DNA from: Psococerastis gibbosa | Lineage: Eukaryota; Arthropoda; Insecta; Psocodea; Psocidae | Direction: 5' to 3' | NCBI GenBank assembly: GCA_963971405.1 | Contig: OZ020485.1 | Span: 34,119,921 to 34,183,920, forward strand | DNA: 64,000 nucleotides | Part shown: positions 1 through 12,603 of the stretch, piece by piece | Layout of the letters: each line of letters begins with the position of its first letter | Position numbering within the stretch: position 1 is the first letter of the stretch | Notes under the pieces: model-generated | The model's database searches: none | Told to the model about the DNA's origin: nothing | What the model saw: only the letters and a program-made list of their open reading frames with translations | Translations under genes and position numbers: made by a program

Positions 1-179
1 CTAGAATTAGTGAAGCCCAAATAATCGTTAAAAAAATTACTTTGTCTACGAAACTGACTAGTTTTAACACAAAACCCTGAGCGCTTCCGCCAAGAACTGC
101 CGACTACAGAGGGAAACCCGCTAGCATTATCAGTGATTTGAGAAATGCTCAACTCGAAGAGAAGATGCAAATGTATTAA

Positions 180-1010
180 AAGAACCGGTCCGAGTTTACT
201 CGAACATGCTTCCCAATTTATCAAAATTAGTAGATAGAGAAAATGAGTAATTTGATGGTAAATAATTTTCCTATGGCTAAATTTCCGATATCTCGGGGGG
301 GGGGGGGGGGGGGGGTTCTACCTGTCGTCACTGTAGGTGAGATAAATTCTAGATAGGTCAGACGAACACATTACCACACAGCAATAATGGCAGGTGAGCG
401 TGAATTGTCCATAATTTTTTCAAAAACAAAATTCTTTACATAAAACCAAATAGTGTTTTGAGAAAGCAACCTGTCCTGTTTAGTTACTCATTTTTTCACC
501 TAAAACATGCCTGAAGTTAGAAATCGTCGATAGAAAGGTTTCGCAGAAAAATTATTTTTTAGTCATTCATCATTAAAATTTAGTTATTTTTATTTTTTTC
601 CTCCCAGAAGCAAACTATCAAAGGGCAAGCAACCCCCCGAATTTTGTCAATATTGATACTGACTACAATACATGTGAATTTAAAAGTTATCGTTGGAGCC
701 GTTTTTGAGAAATAAATTTTTTGAGAGGTTTTTTTGGAGTTTTTTGAGAATAAAACCCCCCAAATTGAGTTAGCCCAAAATAAAAAAAATCTTCCCGAGT
801 TATGATTTTTGTAAACCTACATGCTAAATTTCATCAAAATTGACCGAGTAGTTTGCCCAGAAATTGATGAACAGACAGACAGACAGACAGACATTTCGTA
901 AAAACCACTTTTTTGGGTCCTCAGAACGTGTAAATCCGTTGAAATCTCGGAATAGAAAATTTCGACCATAACAAAGCTTTCCATATACTACGTATAAATT
1001 GAAAAGCAAT
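180..1010 (-). repeat. Repeat A, copy 1
   Basis: Near full-length copy of an unclassified interspersed repeat of about 0.8 kb. In its forward orientation the family begins GCTTTCCAATTTATACGTAG and carries a (CTGT)n tract (here ACAG at 872-891). It ends with the complement of GAACATGCTTTCCAATTTAT followed by ACCGGTTCTT. This copy has a 21-base G run at 295-315. Open frames across it, including the Cys/Leu/Ser/Val run from the tetranucleotide, are incidental. Confidence 0.8.
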
Positions 1011-1126
1011 AAACGCAGTGTTACATTATTTTCTATAAATTCCTGTCAAAATAGTATGCTACTAGACCGCCTTCTTCACAAAAACAAAATTGTCTATGCG
1101 CAATCTGCGTACCAGTACTAGGTTAA

Positions 1127-1330
1127 CCCGTGGGCACTTGGGGCCCAGGCTCACAGCTCTCACAAAGGATACTTTTTTTTTTAAATAAAAAAATTGAAAG
1201 TTGAAAACGATTTCCAAATTAAGTTTTGAAAATGGCGGGAAATTAAACGATTTGTTTGTGCTGCAATGTTGGTAGACAGAGTATTCGCCCACGGCCCCTA
1301 CATATCTTGTGCCCACGGCCCCCACAGGGG
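1127..1330. mobile_element. piggyBac-like MITE (TTAA-flanked)
   Basis: Flanked by TTAA at 1123-1126 and 1331-1334. The ends are CCCGTGGGC and, on the other strand, CCCCTGTGGGGGC, with GTGCCCACGGCCCC repeated near the right end. TTAA duplications and CCC starts are the piggyBac hallmark. The ends match imperfectly and no transposase remains. Confidence 0.45.
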
Positions 1331-1334
1331 TTAA

Positions 1335-2814
1335 TACAGGACTGCTCGGTACGATATTATTAGGTTAACAGCAAGTGACATGATTGCATTCTAGGACTTC
1401 CTTTCACAACTACACGACTCTCAGAATTTAACTCTGCCACAGGTATTGTGGACATAAGTAGGAAATTTTGAAATAAGAAAAGTATTGCATGAATTTGTCA
1501 TATAGCTGGAAATCAGCAATAAATATGAACAGAATTTTAAAAAATTGTTACCAAAGTAACTTTGGCAAAGTTGATTGTACGCATGAGCATAAATAAATTA
1601 TCAACACAGCCCACCATGTGCAATGCTTTCAAATTAGAAATTGCTGCAGGTCAGTATACAATATTCTCCCTTCAAATGAGAACCAATACACGAAGAAAAC
1701 TAGGTAATAACTTAATGCAATGACAGTAACTTGAAATGGTACTGGAGAAGCGCGCATAACGCAGCAAAAGATAAGATACAAACAACATATAATAGGACCT
1801 ACCTCATTAATCACAATGGCTACCCTCCCATCGTTTTGGATACAGCTTGGACATGCAGAACTGGAATCAACTATTAGCACTTCAATGGCAGATTGCCACG
1901 ATATACTTCATTTTTCCACTGTTAGACAGAAACGCAACCAAATGTCTAAATTTCAAATGCAAGGACGATGACGGGAACGGCTTCTCATGTTTAACATACC
2001 TAATAGATAGGTCTTATAAAAATTGTGTCAAGTAATGTTGAGTTAGAACCCGGGATTGGGTGAGGAGACATTTGTATCTCGGTTTTTATGGTTAAAAAGC
2101 AAGGATTTATGTATTATTTGAGAACGCTGCTCCCCTCTGCTTCGTTGGGGCTATATGTTCAGCTAAGGATAGGGGAAAGCTTTATAAACATTATTTTTAT
2201 ATATTATATTATTATTATATATTTATTAAACGTTTATGGAAACATAAATAAACAAATTTTACATTTACTATTTACTTACATTTTAAGTTCAGTTTATATT
2301 TTCTCAGACTAAAGGCAGCGATATTTTTGACGGAATTAATTAATTTCTCATAAATGAAAATAGCCATATCTATGTGAGGATATCTCTAGTAACTTCATGG
2401 AAACTAAATTTTATAATATATAAAGGAAATGATCAGACGATAAATTCATACAAGATGCAAGCATTCTGAAATCTCTATACGCAGCCTATTATTCACTAGA
2501 CTGAAATACTACTAACTATTAGGTGAAATCAGCATTATTAAGCACTTTATCAAGGGAAATAATATTTCATCAGGTGAAACAATGTAAATTTAAAAGCATG
2601 TATTTTTTATAAATTTTTCATCCAACCTCTACCGTTGGGGAACGAATAATTAATTAATTTTGTCAAAAAATTCAACTTCATTTGTTTAGAAAATAATTTG
2701 CAATCTCTGCCTTAGCCACAGGGTCGTATCAGTTTTATCTGCTCTCAAATTACTTTTTATAAATTGGTATACAATGTGAAAACAGTAAACCTATTTAAAT
2801 AGTATATATATATG
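1335..2814. other. Unassigned AT-rich sequence
   Basis: No recognisable gene. Several frames of 60-83 codons occur, with no domain that I know. Short AT microsatellite-like tracts lie near 2196-2225. Confidence 0.5.
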
Positions 2815-2989
2815 AGGCCCGTAACCATTTTTATATTTATTTTCGGGGGGGGGGGGCTGTAATGCTATAGTATGAAGTGCAATGTCGCACGCCTGGAAAA
2901 TTCTTGAGTGAAGTCAACAATTTCGGAAGGGGTTGCAGCCCCCCCCCCCTTCCCCACCCCCAACCCCCCCCCCCCTGGTTACGGGCCTG
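2815..2989. mobile_element. 175-bp GC-ended MITE with G and C runs
   Basis: Ends AGGCCCGTAACCA and TGGTTACGGGCCT are exact inverted repeats. G runs adjoin the left end and C runs the right end. The possible 3-bp duplication TGA depends on where the boundary is drawn. A related element is at 13907-14071, and a single right-end relic is at about 9942-9987. Confidence 0.65.
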
Positions 2990-5539
2990 AGTGGTATAGA
3001 AGAAATACGGAAAAAGTCTACTAAATTCTGAAATTGTGTTTTTGACACCGATGGATTCATCTGTTTGACATCAATCCATTGAATTATAATTATTAAACGC
3101 TAATTCTGGTATAGTCCAGCATAAAATCAGTTGTAATACTGAGTTTAGATGCAATCACAGGGCACTACGTTATACCTAAAGAATGTAGCTTCTCGCATCA
3201 CTTACATACGGGTAGTGTCTTGTAAGGTTAAACTTGGGAAGAGAAAGAAAATACCAGCAGGCAACACACAAAACCGGATAAACTCCGTGATCTATCTCAA
3301 TCCAACTCCGCCTTAACAAGGGTGGCTTCAGCCGGTGCGTCGGTAGCTCAGGGACGGCAGAAAATAAGGGCGTGAGTAATAGGGCTTCAATCCAACAATA
3401 AGTAGAGTTCCCAACCTTAAGAGATAAGGAAGAAACCACAGAGAACAACAGGTTATTCATTCTAATTCAGTGGCGTTATATTGATACAATTCTTCTCGAT
3501 ATCACAATTAGACGGCTTCCGTCACAACTCCACCACCAAAAAGATAATGTCACAAAACAAAGCAATAAGACGGCGATCTAAGGAGAGCCTGAGAGAGGGA
3601 TGTGGAGGACCATTCCAACCAGTACACTGGTTACAAAACTGAATCCTAGGCCTCCACCTCTCTCTCTCAGAACACCCTGATCAGCACAAAATTTGAAAAT
3701 ATAGACAAACAAAACTAGAGAGGTCCTGCCGGAAGGTCTTTTATAAACGAAATTAAATTATGGTAAGCAAATGGTGCCTACCGGACAGTCTCTCTAAATG
3801 GTAATTACAATTTAGTTCCCTACTGTGGAGGAACGAGCTCTTCAGCCCAGAAGACGGAAAGCAACACTGGGTCTAAGAATCAGGGCGGCGAACCCTTTTC
3901 TCGACCCAATCCTACTTTCCCCCTCCTGGACCGAATCACTACCCTCCCGATGAGATAATTCTCTTACAACATTTTTAAAATTGGAACGGTACATCAGAAA
4001 TAATACTGGATAAAACTTACATAAAACCGGCAATCAGGATTACCCATACAGGATTAGATTTGAAGTGAAAGGAAGAACGTTCTCGGCCTAGGACATCGTC
4101 CTCTGCCCGTTTAAGCCTTTAGCCCATCGCAGCTGATACCACTGCCGACGATCGCGGATTCCCCTCCCGTTCCTCGCTGTTCTGACCCATGATGGTTAGG
4201 TCACCACCGCCCATAGCCATCCATAAAGCCATAGGAAGACTCCTGGGGTGACTCCTGGGGGACTCCTGGGATGACTCCCCATAAAATGGGGAATCCTCTG
4301 GCGACGGTTAGATGTTACCCTTTCCTCTCTTCGCCCTATCCATCAGAAACGTCTGTACCACTTTAAAAAAAAAGGAATTGGCAGTCGGTTCTTCAATATC
4401 TCACTGTCCTGGTCTCTCAGTTACATTTTGAAAATCACTTAATGTGTAATGGAGGCTATGACCTGCTCCGTTCAAGAACTGGGTGATAAAGACGGCCCAA
4501 CTTTACCGCCTTCAAAGACAATAACTTTCTGCATAGAGGGCGCTGGCTTCGTTCGCGCCAAAATTTGCTATTAGTTTTAGCCAAGGAGTTTCTTTACAAC
4601 TTAAAGGAGTCTGCTTGAAGTAATTGTCTTAAATTTCCTTATCGGTAGAACTTGACGGGTTATCGCCTCTTGGGGAGGGAATTAACGATATTTTTGGAAA
4701 GATTCGGAATTTGGAACGAGATTTCCATGCCATGATTTCTAACCGCAAAAATGTAATTTGGAATATTTTAAAGGAATTATCTAATTCAGCGTTTCGACCC
4801 CTAAGGTAGGAATGAAATGATCGGTGACGGAAAATAACCGTTACAGTCTCCATATTCGTCTTAGTCATCTTCGAATAGTTGCTTCTACCGTATGTGAGTG
4901 CTGGATATTCAATGGCATGACAATACACATAATTTTCCTAAATTATCATGAGATTTAATTATCCACATGATAACATGAATGATAGTTGTCTGCTGCTATC
5001 ATTAATTATTCCAATCCCTTCCTAGAAAGCACAATGAATAGAAAATGAAGACTGACTGTGCGAGTGCATTTTGTCTCTTTCGATTGCATTTAGGGTCCTC
5101 AGTTAGACTTATAATTAAACACGTTCATGAACTTGGTTAAATCGTTACATTATCAATGGTAAGCATGTCTCAACTTCCTAATTGCCGCTTGTAGCCGGTG
5201 TGGGTTGACATCCTAAATGTGAACTAATACGGAAAACAGATGCGTAAATTTTATTCTGTGCTAACCGGTTAGGAGTGAAAATTTACTTTCACCTAACAGC
5301 CAAGAAGATAACCTTTTGGGTTTTGTCGGGTAGGTACTTTATATTTTTCATGGGTCTAAATCATACCTAAAGTAGAGAAGCATCGAAGGAACTTTTTAGT
5401 ATTGACTGAATTCAATGAAAATTGAGATCTTTTCCTTTCTTTGTTCCACCTTTACTGCTTTTGTTAGTGAATAATGACAACAATTGACTTTAAACAAAAT
5501 CTATCTAGTTTGGGGCAAATTATTACAGAATCACCCAAT
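2990..5539. other. Unassigned sequence with minor repeats
   Basis: Holds an imperfect hairpin at 3589-3670 (CTGAGAGAGGG against CTCTCTCTCAG) and three short tandem GACTCCTGGG units at about 4231-4270. It also holds a fragment at 5158-5222 that recurs at 23201 and 41024. A 99-codon minus-strand frame at 4629-4928 has no recognisable domain. Confidence 0.5.
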
Positions 5540-5640
5540 TGATATAAATTTCGTAGAAACCATTTTTAGGTGTCTTGCGACCAGATAACGTGTGATTCTA
5601 TTGAAATATCAGAATCTAATATTGACCATTACAAAGCTTT
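5540..5640 (-). repeat. Repeat A, diverged fragment
   Basis: Matches the repeat A stretch running from TTTCGTAGAAACCA through ACGTGT and TTGAAATATC to CATTACAAAGCTTT, with many differences. The two ends of the element are absent. Confidence 0.55.
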
Positions 5641-5662
5641 ATTATTAATATGGTAACACTAA

Positions 5663-5910
5663 GGCAGCAATTCCCCCGGCGATCATTTGTGATTTGAGAT
5701 TTTTTGTTTGTTTTGTTTTAAGGAGACTATTATGTAGATACTTAACTTATCTATTATAAACTAAGTTATAATATGATAGAGACTAATAATGATGTCTGCT
5801 ACCATATTATAACTTAATTTACAATAGATAAGTTAAGTATCTACATAATAGTCTCCTTAAAACAAAACAAACAAAAAATCTCAAAGCACAAATGAAGTAA
5901 AATCGCCGCC
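5663..5910. mobile_element. Foldback element, family C, copy 1
   Basis: A 248-bp near-palindrome flanked by TAA (5660-5662) and TTA (5911-5913). Arms run from GGCAGC/GGCGGC inward through GATTTTTTGTTTGTTTTG and AAGGAGACTATTATGTAG to a loop containing ATGATGTCTGCTACCAT. Three-base TWA flanks and GGC-type ends suggest PIF/Harbinger, but no transposase is present. Confidence 0.7.
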
Positions 5911-6162
5911 TTAGCCTGAATCTGACCTCCAATCAAGTTATCCTTCACATTTTCTTGTAGCAGTAGACACTGAAGGCTAGCTGCTTTATGTTTCTACTAG
6001 TACTAAATTAGTGAAAGACTTTCTCGATGATAATGAGTCTCGTGGAAACACGATAAAATGGCGTCGAAAAGTATAACATTAGGCAAATAAGACGGGAAAT
6101 TACATGTCCTGCCTTCTACGCATATCCTTACAAGTGTATACGAGGCGAAAAACTAATAATTA

Positions 6163-6380
6163 GGCGGCTATTCCACCGAAATCGTTTTTCATTGTGCATG
6201 TGCATGACGTGGTAGCAGACATCATTAATAAGTCTCTACCATATTATAACTTAATTTATAATAGATAAGTTATGTATCTAAATTATAATCTCCTTAAAAT
6301 GTGGCAGAGACTTATTAACGATGTCTGCTACCACGTCATGCACATGCACAATGAAAAACGACGTCGGTGGAAAAGCCGCC
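6163..6380. mobile_element. Foldback element, family C, copy 2
   Basis: A 218-bp palindrome with TTA on both sides (6160-6162 and 6381-6383). The ends are GGCGGCTATTCCACCG and CGGTGGAAAAGCCGCC. Next come arms with CATTGTGCATGTGCATGACG and GTGGTAGCAGACAT. Its centre matches the centre of copy 1 (CATATTATAACTTAATTTA). Confidence 0.75.
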
Positions 6381-6472
6381 TTAGTGGAAAGTCAGGAGGT
6401 ACGTGACATAATTCTCGACAGTTATGTAAGTAGTAAACTATTTTTTTATAGTAATAATATTAGCAATTAGTT

Positions 6473-6871
6473 AACAGGAGGAATCAAATTAATTAATAAA
6501 TTATGACTGCTTACTTTTTTAAACTACGAGTAATTGCAAATGTCTGCCATGGAACAGGAGGAATCAAATTAATAAATAAATTATGACTACTTACGTTTTT
6601 AAACTACGAGTAATTGCAAATGTCTGCCATGGAACAGGAGGAATCAAATTAATAAATAAATTATGACTACTTACTTTTTTAAACTACGAGTAATTGCAAA
6701 TGTCTGCCATGGAACAGGAGGAATCAAATTAACAAATAAATTATGACTACTTACTTTTTTAAACTACGAGTAATTGCAAATGTCTGCCATGGAACAGGAG
6801 GAATCAAATTAATAAATAAATTATGACTACTTACTTTTTTAAACTCCGAGTAATTGCAAAAGTCAGCCTGG
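6473..6871. repeat. Tandem array, five 80-bp units
   Basis: Units start at 6473, 6553, 6633, 6713 and 6793, each with AACAGGAGGAATCAAATT. All but the last contain TGTCTGCCATGG. Differences between units are a few bases, so the array is young. Unit boundaries are adjacent with no spacers, and no coding frame is maintained. Confidence 0.93.
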
Positions 6872-7696
6872 TCCGCATTTTCATTAGCTTAATAATGTCG
6901 GAATAATTTCAACACCTAATTTAGTGGACAACTTTCAAATAGAAAAACTGATTGCGCCCAACATATCAGATCCTCACCGTTCTCAGCCAGAGCGAGGCAG
7001 CTATTTTGAATTTTGGATTGTCCATTTATTCAACTGACCATTTCTTTTACCGATGTGACTTCCCAAGACATTATTATAAAATTGATGAAATTTATAGTTA
7101 AACTAATTATAATTGTTCCTTTCCTTCATTATCATTCTTAAAATTCGTGAAAAATAATTATTTATTAGATTTTGTATTATTATTTTTATTGTAATCAAAT
7201 TCTTCAATAACCGCATATCAACTGAACTAAAAATATTTCCCCCTAAACTACACAAAAGCATCATTGAGTAAAATGAAAAAGGGGAATTTGAAAGTAGGAA
7301 CATGATAACAATTTTAATGTCAATCGATCTGATCATGATCATCTGAACATCGAAAAATCTAAATCTAATTCCACATTTGTTGTCCAAATTGGAAACTATT
7401 ATAGCGCTCAGCATTGTAGCACCTGAGGCATCGTGATTGTGGAAGTATTGAAGAGTTGTGGACACAAATGCTGATCGATTAACTATAATTAACATTTAAC
7501 AGGTTATCTCGACCAACGGAGTGGACCCATGAATGGGAATGACAAGTCCAACGATCACAACCAGCTTGTTCCATAGAACGGGTCCCCACTGTTATCTATA
7601 CCTGGTGATGACATGAAAAGCTGCCTCTGCTCCAAGGTCAACCTCAATCAATCATAATAATAAAAATTGTTGATGTATGTGATTGTTGATAAGACT
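6872..7696. other. Unassigned sequence
   Basis: No gene recognised. A 130-codon minus-strand frame at 7103-7495 is rich in Ile, Asn and Ser, as expected from AT-rich DNA, and shows no known domain. Confidence 0.45.
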
Positions 7697-8060
7697 CTCC
7701 AGAGGGTTGGTTGGACCCAGGTCAGGCGGAATTTCTCCTTTTATGCTCAGCCTTGAGCACCAGCCTTCCGTTTCATATTAATTAATTAATTAATTACTCG
7801 CAATAATTTCGAAAGTTAGGTTGCAGAAATCAATAATTGACAGGACATATTGTTGAGTAGTGGACGGACTCCAACTTTCACCCGAAAGGTTGTTGGTTCG
7901 AGTCCCACACTTGCTATATTTCCTGGCCATGCTTCGGAGGGCATGTAAAGCAGGCGGTCCCGGGCTTTTCTAGTTGAGTGTAAGAGAGGGCTTACAGCCC
8001 TAACTCCGCTAGGTTGGCTTAGTAATAGAACAAAAAAGTCGATATTTATTTATTTATTGC
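7697..8060 (+). repeat. tRNA-derived SINE, copy 1, with 5' extension
   Basis: The SINE proper starts near 7842. A B box GGTTCGAGTCC follows TTTCACCCGAAAGGTTGTT, then the body TTCGGAGGGCATGTAAAGCA and the tail TAATAGAACAAAAAAGT with an A/T-rich end. The 150 bp before it (GGGTTGGTTGGACCCAGG onward) recur in the same relation next to the copy at 27060-27262, so they belong to a longer form of this repeat. Confidence 0.8.
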
Positions 8061-8196
8061 TGTTAACTCTTTAACTCCCCACTGGACACTTCCACTATAC
8101 ATTTTTTTAAAGCGAAATTAAATTTCCAATTCGATTTCCAAGAAACAAGCTCGAAATGTCTTCATCACACTGCAGAAAGTACTTTGGAGTTTGAAT

Positions 8197-8203
8197 TCTA
8201 CCT

Positions 8204-8235
<32 letters not shown>

Positions 8236-9735
8236 ATAATAAATAAATGTATTTCGTTTCTTCAATATTACATATACAGTGATATAATGAAGTAGGGGTG
8301 GCCCAAAGGATTTCTCCCGTGCTGGGGCCCCCTTAATACTAATAACTAAGCTAAAACTAAACTAAACTAAACTAATACTAAAACTTTATCGATAATAATT
8401 AATTTTATGTAGACTCTAAGTAACATCACTAAGTAAGTAAATAAGTAAGATCATATACTAAGATGAAATAATATAAATGTTTATCACTCTGTTGAATCCG
8501 GGGTTGTTATGCTAGCGCACTATTGCTGGAAGATTTGTTAGTTGATTATGGGACAGATGAAAACTAATTTTACTAACGAATTTTTTTTTTGGTCGTAGAT
8601 TTTTTATGAACTCAGGAAGGCTGTTATAGAATGGAACTGATAGGTAAATGTGCGAATGTTTGAAAAGGGTAGTGTTATGATTGGGGATCTGAAGAATGCG
8701 ACCAACACCAAGTCTTGTGCCACAGTCATGTTGAATTAAGTCTGATTGGTTGTTTGCGTCTAGTAATTGTTTGTACCTGTATAAACAAAGCTGTCTTGCG
8801 TAAGTGATTGTGGTGGTAGGTACGTTAAATTCGTCATAGAGCAGTTCCGATGGGTACCTATAGTGCTTTTTCATGGCAACTTTAATTACGCTTCGGAGGG
8901 CTGTTTCTAGTGGGTCCATGATTGTAGAATGTGCTCCACCCCATGCTAAGATGTTATATTGTACAAGTGATTGGACTAGTGCGAAGTAAATTTGTCTTAT
9001 AACGTCACGGTTTACAATATTCCTTAGTCTTTTGAATTTGTACAAGGTTTTTCTTATCCTTTTGACAGTTAATAATATGTGCTCACTCCATCGTAAATTG
9101 TGGTCTATAATGGTCCCTAAGTATTTGTATTTATCAGTTTTAATTATTTCTCGGCAATTGTAACAGTTGTTTAGAGCACAGTCATTTCCATGAAGTATCA
9201 AGTGCTGGTTTTCAGGTTGCCCAACAACCGTGTTGCTGAAAGCCATGTACTCCGTTTTATTAATGTTGAGGGTAAGTAAGTTCTTGTCTAGCCAATCTTT
9301 AACCTTGCGCATTGCGGTGGTTGCCTTTTGATAAGTGTCGTTCCACGTAGGACCGTTGAAGTACAATACTGTGTCGTCGGCGAAGCCTATCAGTGTACCT
9401 TCTGTGTCCAGTTCCAGTAGTTGGTTATAGTAGACGAGGAAAAAAAGGGGACCAAGGACGGTTCCTTGCGGGACACCACACGTCATTGTCGTCATGTCAC
9501 TAAAAAAAGTTTTGCTTGTGCCACAAGCATCGTACGGTCCACTTAATAAAACTTGTTGTTGTCTGTTGGTAATGTACGAGCAAAGTAGTTGAAGACAAAT
9601 CCCCCTTCGACCTTCGATTGAGAATGGTGAAATGTTATGTATTCGCAATCGTTCTACTGTATATATATGTGGTATGGAGGGATGGACGAATATTATTTCT
9701 ATAGTACCTAAACCGTCGTAATGATATCTTAGCAT
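8197..9735 (-). pseudogene. LINE fragment with reverse transcriptase C-terminal half
   Basis: An open frame of about 400 codons (8512-9735) carries non-LTR reverse transcriptase motifs. GVPQGTVLGP is at residues 87-96 and the catalytic FADDT at 118-122, followed by a thumb region with NKTEYMAFS. The 5' part is lost: recognisable RT begins near residue 42, and endonuclease and ORF1 are absent. The stop is followed by about 300 bp of 3' UTR ending in a TTA-type microsatellite (8205-8250). Jockey/CR1-like by motif; the exact clade is not assignable by eye. The long open frame suggests a fairly recent insertion. Confidence 0.88.
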
Positions 9736-9989
9736 GTTATAGTCCGCATATCTACAAAATATTATAGGCCTGTGTTCGCACCGAAGCTAAATCGCCTAAA
9801 TCCTCCAAAAAATTGACGTTTGATGGACCTATGCTATCATGTATACGAGTAGCACCATAGCCCATAACCTCTAAAGAATGCACAATACACAATTGAACTC
9901 TCAAGAAATTAATTTACACTAGATAGGATCACAGTTGCCACAGCCCCCCCCCCCTTCCCCGAAAAGAAATCCAGGCTACGGGCTTGCTG
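9736..9989. other. Unassigned, with a MITE end
   Basis: Contains the C-run right end (about 9942-9987, ending GGCTACGGGCTTG) of an element related to 2815-2989. Nothing else is recognised. Confidence 0.4.
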
Positions 9990-10270
9990 CTACCGGTTAA
10001 GAAATGGAAACTAACACATTTCCGCCATGTGATGACTGATGAGGATGAAGAAATATCACCTTCTCCAAGTAATAATCCAAGGGAAGAAGGCTCCATTTAG
10101 AAGAAGAAAGTCCTGGATAAAAAACCTGAGGCAGTGGATTGGCAAGAGCGCGACTTCTTTTTTCATAGCAGCAGTCTCCAAGGTCTAAATTGCCATGATG
10201 ATCACCAATGTTCGAATTTCGATATAAGAGGCATTTGAAGGCGAAGAAAATGATGATGAAAAAGACAATA
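9990..10270 (+). pseudogene. LINE C-terminal remnant, family with SWIKNLRQW
   Basis: The plus strand reads RRRKSWIKNLRQWIG...FFIAAVSKV*IAMMITN, the degenerate C-terminal block of a second LINE family (RTE/CR1-type endings of the form SWLKNLRxW...AAxxK). An in-frame stop and an upstream frameshift show that it is dead. The same block recurs at 63431-63570. Confidence 0.6.
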
Positions 10271-10540
10271 AGACAATACATGAATCCTTCACATGAATTC
10301 TTGCTTCATGAATGTTTTTTGATTTTATAAATTTACAATTGAAACAGGTCATTCGTCATTGAACCCATGACCGCACGAGAAATCGGGCTGGCTACATTTC
10401 AAACCAATGAATGAGCACCCAATAGCTCTTTCTATGGAACGTTCTGAGACTAACAATACTATTCAGAATATATAATTGCTGATGATGATAGGAGTAAAAT
10501 CCATTCAATAAAGTTGTGCTCAATTTTCTGTATAAGATTT

Positions 10541-10600
10541 GCATTTTATTGGACTTTTGGTCTGTTTGCAAATAAATGATAAATTATTTATTTATTTGTT
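10541..10600 (+). repeat. LINE-like 3' tail
   Basis: TTGCATTTTATTGGACTTTT, then GGTCTGTTTGCAAATAAATG followed by ATTT repeats. The same string recurs at 48911-48990. Position and A/T tail suggest the 3' end of the LINE family at 9990-10270. Confidence 0.5.
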
Positions 10601-10934
10601 TATGAGTGCGCCTGAGTGAGGCAAAGAAGCAAAGTTGCATTACATCGATGCATGGTATTACTATATACCAAACCGTAAATAAGATTAGTTTAAGAGTAAA
10701 TTGGACTCCTCACTAGCCCCCCCCCCCCCACAGTTTTTTGCAAAATCAAACTTCACTGTAATTATTGAATGTACAGCCATCATTGAAGTGCCATGTATGC
10801 GGCCGTCACAATAGCTGAACCATCGAAATAAGCATCAGACTGACAACCTCTAATCTCATCATGTGAAGCCATATTTCAGAGCTTTGTGACAAGTATTAAT
10901 GTAGTAACAGGATCTGAGCTGCAAAATACCCACC

Positions 10935-11218
10935 AGGGGCGTAAAGTTGGGGGCACGGTCCAACTTGCCCCCCTCAGCTCCTTTGGGGGGCCCCCTAGCC
11001 TCGAGCAATACTTCATGGTCCCCTTTGCAGCAATATGAATATAAGCATTCCTTTTTTAGCTTTGCAAAATCTACAGCTATACTTTATTACTTTACAACTA
11101 TTAAAATGTGTAAAATCCTACTATTTTGCTCTTAAATTTTCAATTTTTCCTTATCCTGCCAGATGACGTCTACTTAGTTTTGCCCCCGCCAGCATGATTC
11201 TAAAACTTTCCACTTCTG
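10935..11218 (+). mobile_element. MITE with GGGGCGTAAAGTT ends, copy 1
   Basis: The left end is AGGGGCGTAAAGTTGG. The right end has decayed to AAACTTTCCACTTCTG. The interior matches 58893-59212 in opposite orientation, including the GCACGGTCCAACTTG, GCTTTGCAAAATCTACAGC and ACTTAGTTTTGCCCCCGCC blocks. Confidence 0.75.
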
Positions 11219-12603
11219 CATCCCACTGTTTGAATTTTACAATTTGACATGTTACAATTTTCAAAATGTACTGTAGATACTGTAGTCAATATCAATTTAA
11301 ATAATAGTATTAAATAAAGAGTTATATTATATCTATTAATTAATAATTAACCATATTTTGGGGCATTTTCAACGAAAATTCCGACCCTCGTGCTAACGCC
11401 ATGCATTACATACAATTCAACACAGAATGAAAATTATGACTTGTGTCAAACCTGCATTGCTGACATAGCTATATTGATTTATTCTAAAACCTAGTTTCTA
11501 TAAAATATCACAAGACTTCTGAAAGAAAGACGAAGAAGAAGATTAAAAATTCTCCTAATTTCAAATTTGGGCGAATTTTTGGCCCTTTCGGCCCACTGTT
11601 ATAATTAAGTATTAACCCATAACCCGTTGACTATGGTGTGTAAATGATGCCCGTCTGTTGGAATGTTGTTGGTATTTTAAAACGCATGCTTTCAGCATTT
11701 TTGCTTGAAGCAACCCTGTCAGCCTGGCGGGGGGAGTGAGGTAGGCATTCCGAACCACTTGGGAAACATAATAAAGTCACACGATTAATTGGAGGTGACC
11801 AGAACTCGACATGCAGTTACACTGCCTAAGCGCGTTTCGTGTCCTACCATGTTCTCCTGCCATCGCCGCGCACACTACAAAGACCAAGTTCTATTTTGGT
11901 GGATTCAAATTGATTAGCTAGTGCTAGAATAAACTTATTATTTAGGCCTATTTGTACTATACTAGTAAACTGTAGCCATCACTAACACCGTTTCAGTTGG
12001 CTGCCGTTAAGGAAGCAATGGAGCCAAGCACTTGAAATTTAGCTAAAGAGTAACTTGTAATATCAATCACGTCTAGCAGCCCCCCCCCCTCTACTCCTAC
12101 CCCTCCCCACCAAGAAGAAATTCACCGAGCCACTACTTATCAAATACAAATATTATGATTGTTTAACAGGGTGCCCATGGTTTACTGGGGAGTCTACCAA
12201 TATTATATGCTATTCCACCTTTCAATACCATTAGTTAAGGCTAGAAATTATGCAAAGTAATGCATGAGGTGACGAAATTCATGGAAAAATTTCGAATACA
12301 ATACAATACAATAAATTTATATTTCCATAAAAAGTTAAGCTACACACAGTAATAGTAATATATGCTGCAGGGCTCAGCCCGTGTGGAGCTTAAATTAGGA
12401 AAAAATCTTAATCTACGTAAGTCAGTAAGTATGTTGTTCAATCTTCGATTGTCGGTGTTAACTCGTTGAGATTTGTTTTTAGATATTTTCGAAATGGGTT
12501 CAATTGCTTAGTTGTTTTTACGTATTTCGGGAGCAAGACAAGAAGTTTTTCTCCTAGCAGGAGAGTGGCCCTAACCCCCAAAGAAAATATAAATAAATAA
12601 GTA
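11219..12603. other. Unassigned, with one recurring repeat
   Basis: The stretch 11691-11810 (GCAACCCTGTCAG ... ACACGATTAATT, GGAGGTGACCAG) recurs at 42798-43010 with about 90 bp more inside. A C run is at about 12080. No gene recognised. Confidence 0.5.

Noticed and set aside
824..1009. Small protein with a SVCLSVCL-type run, also seen in other repeat A copies
   Set aside because: The run is a translation of the (CTGT)n tract inside a repeat found on both strands. No frame is conserved beyond it.
4629..4928. 99-codon minus frame as a gene
   Set aside because: No recognisable domain, start context or neighbouring exon.
6473..6871. CRISPR-like array
   Set aside because: The 80-bp units are contiguous with no unique spacers, and the window is animal DNA. 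It is a plain tandem repeat.
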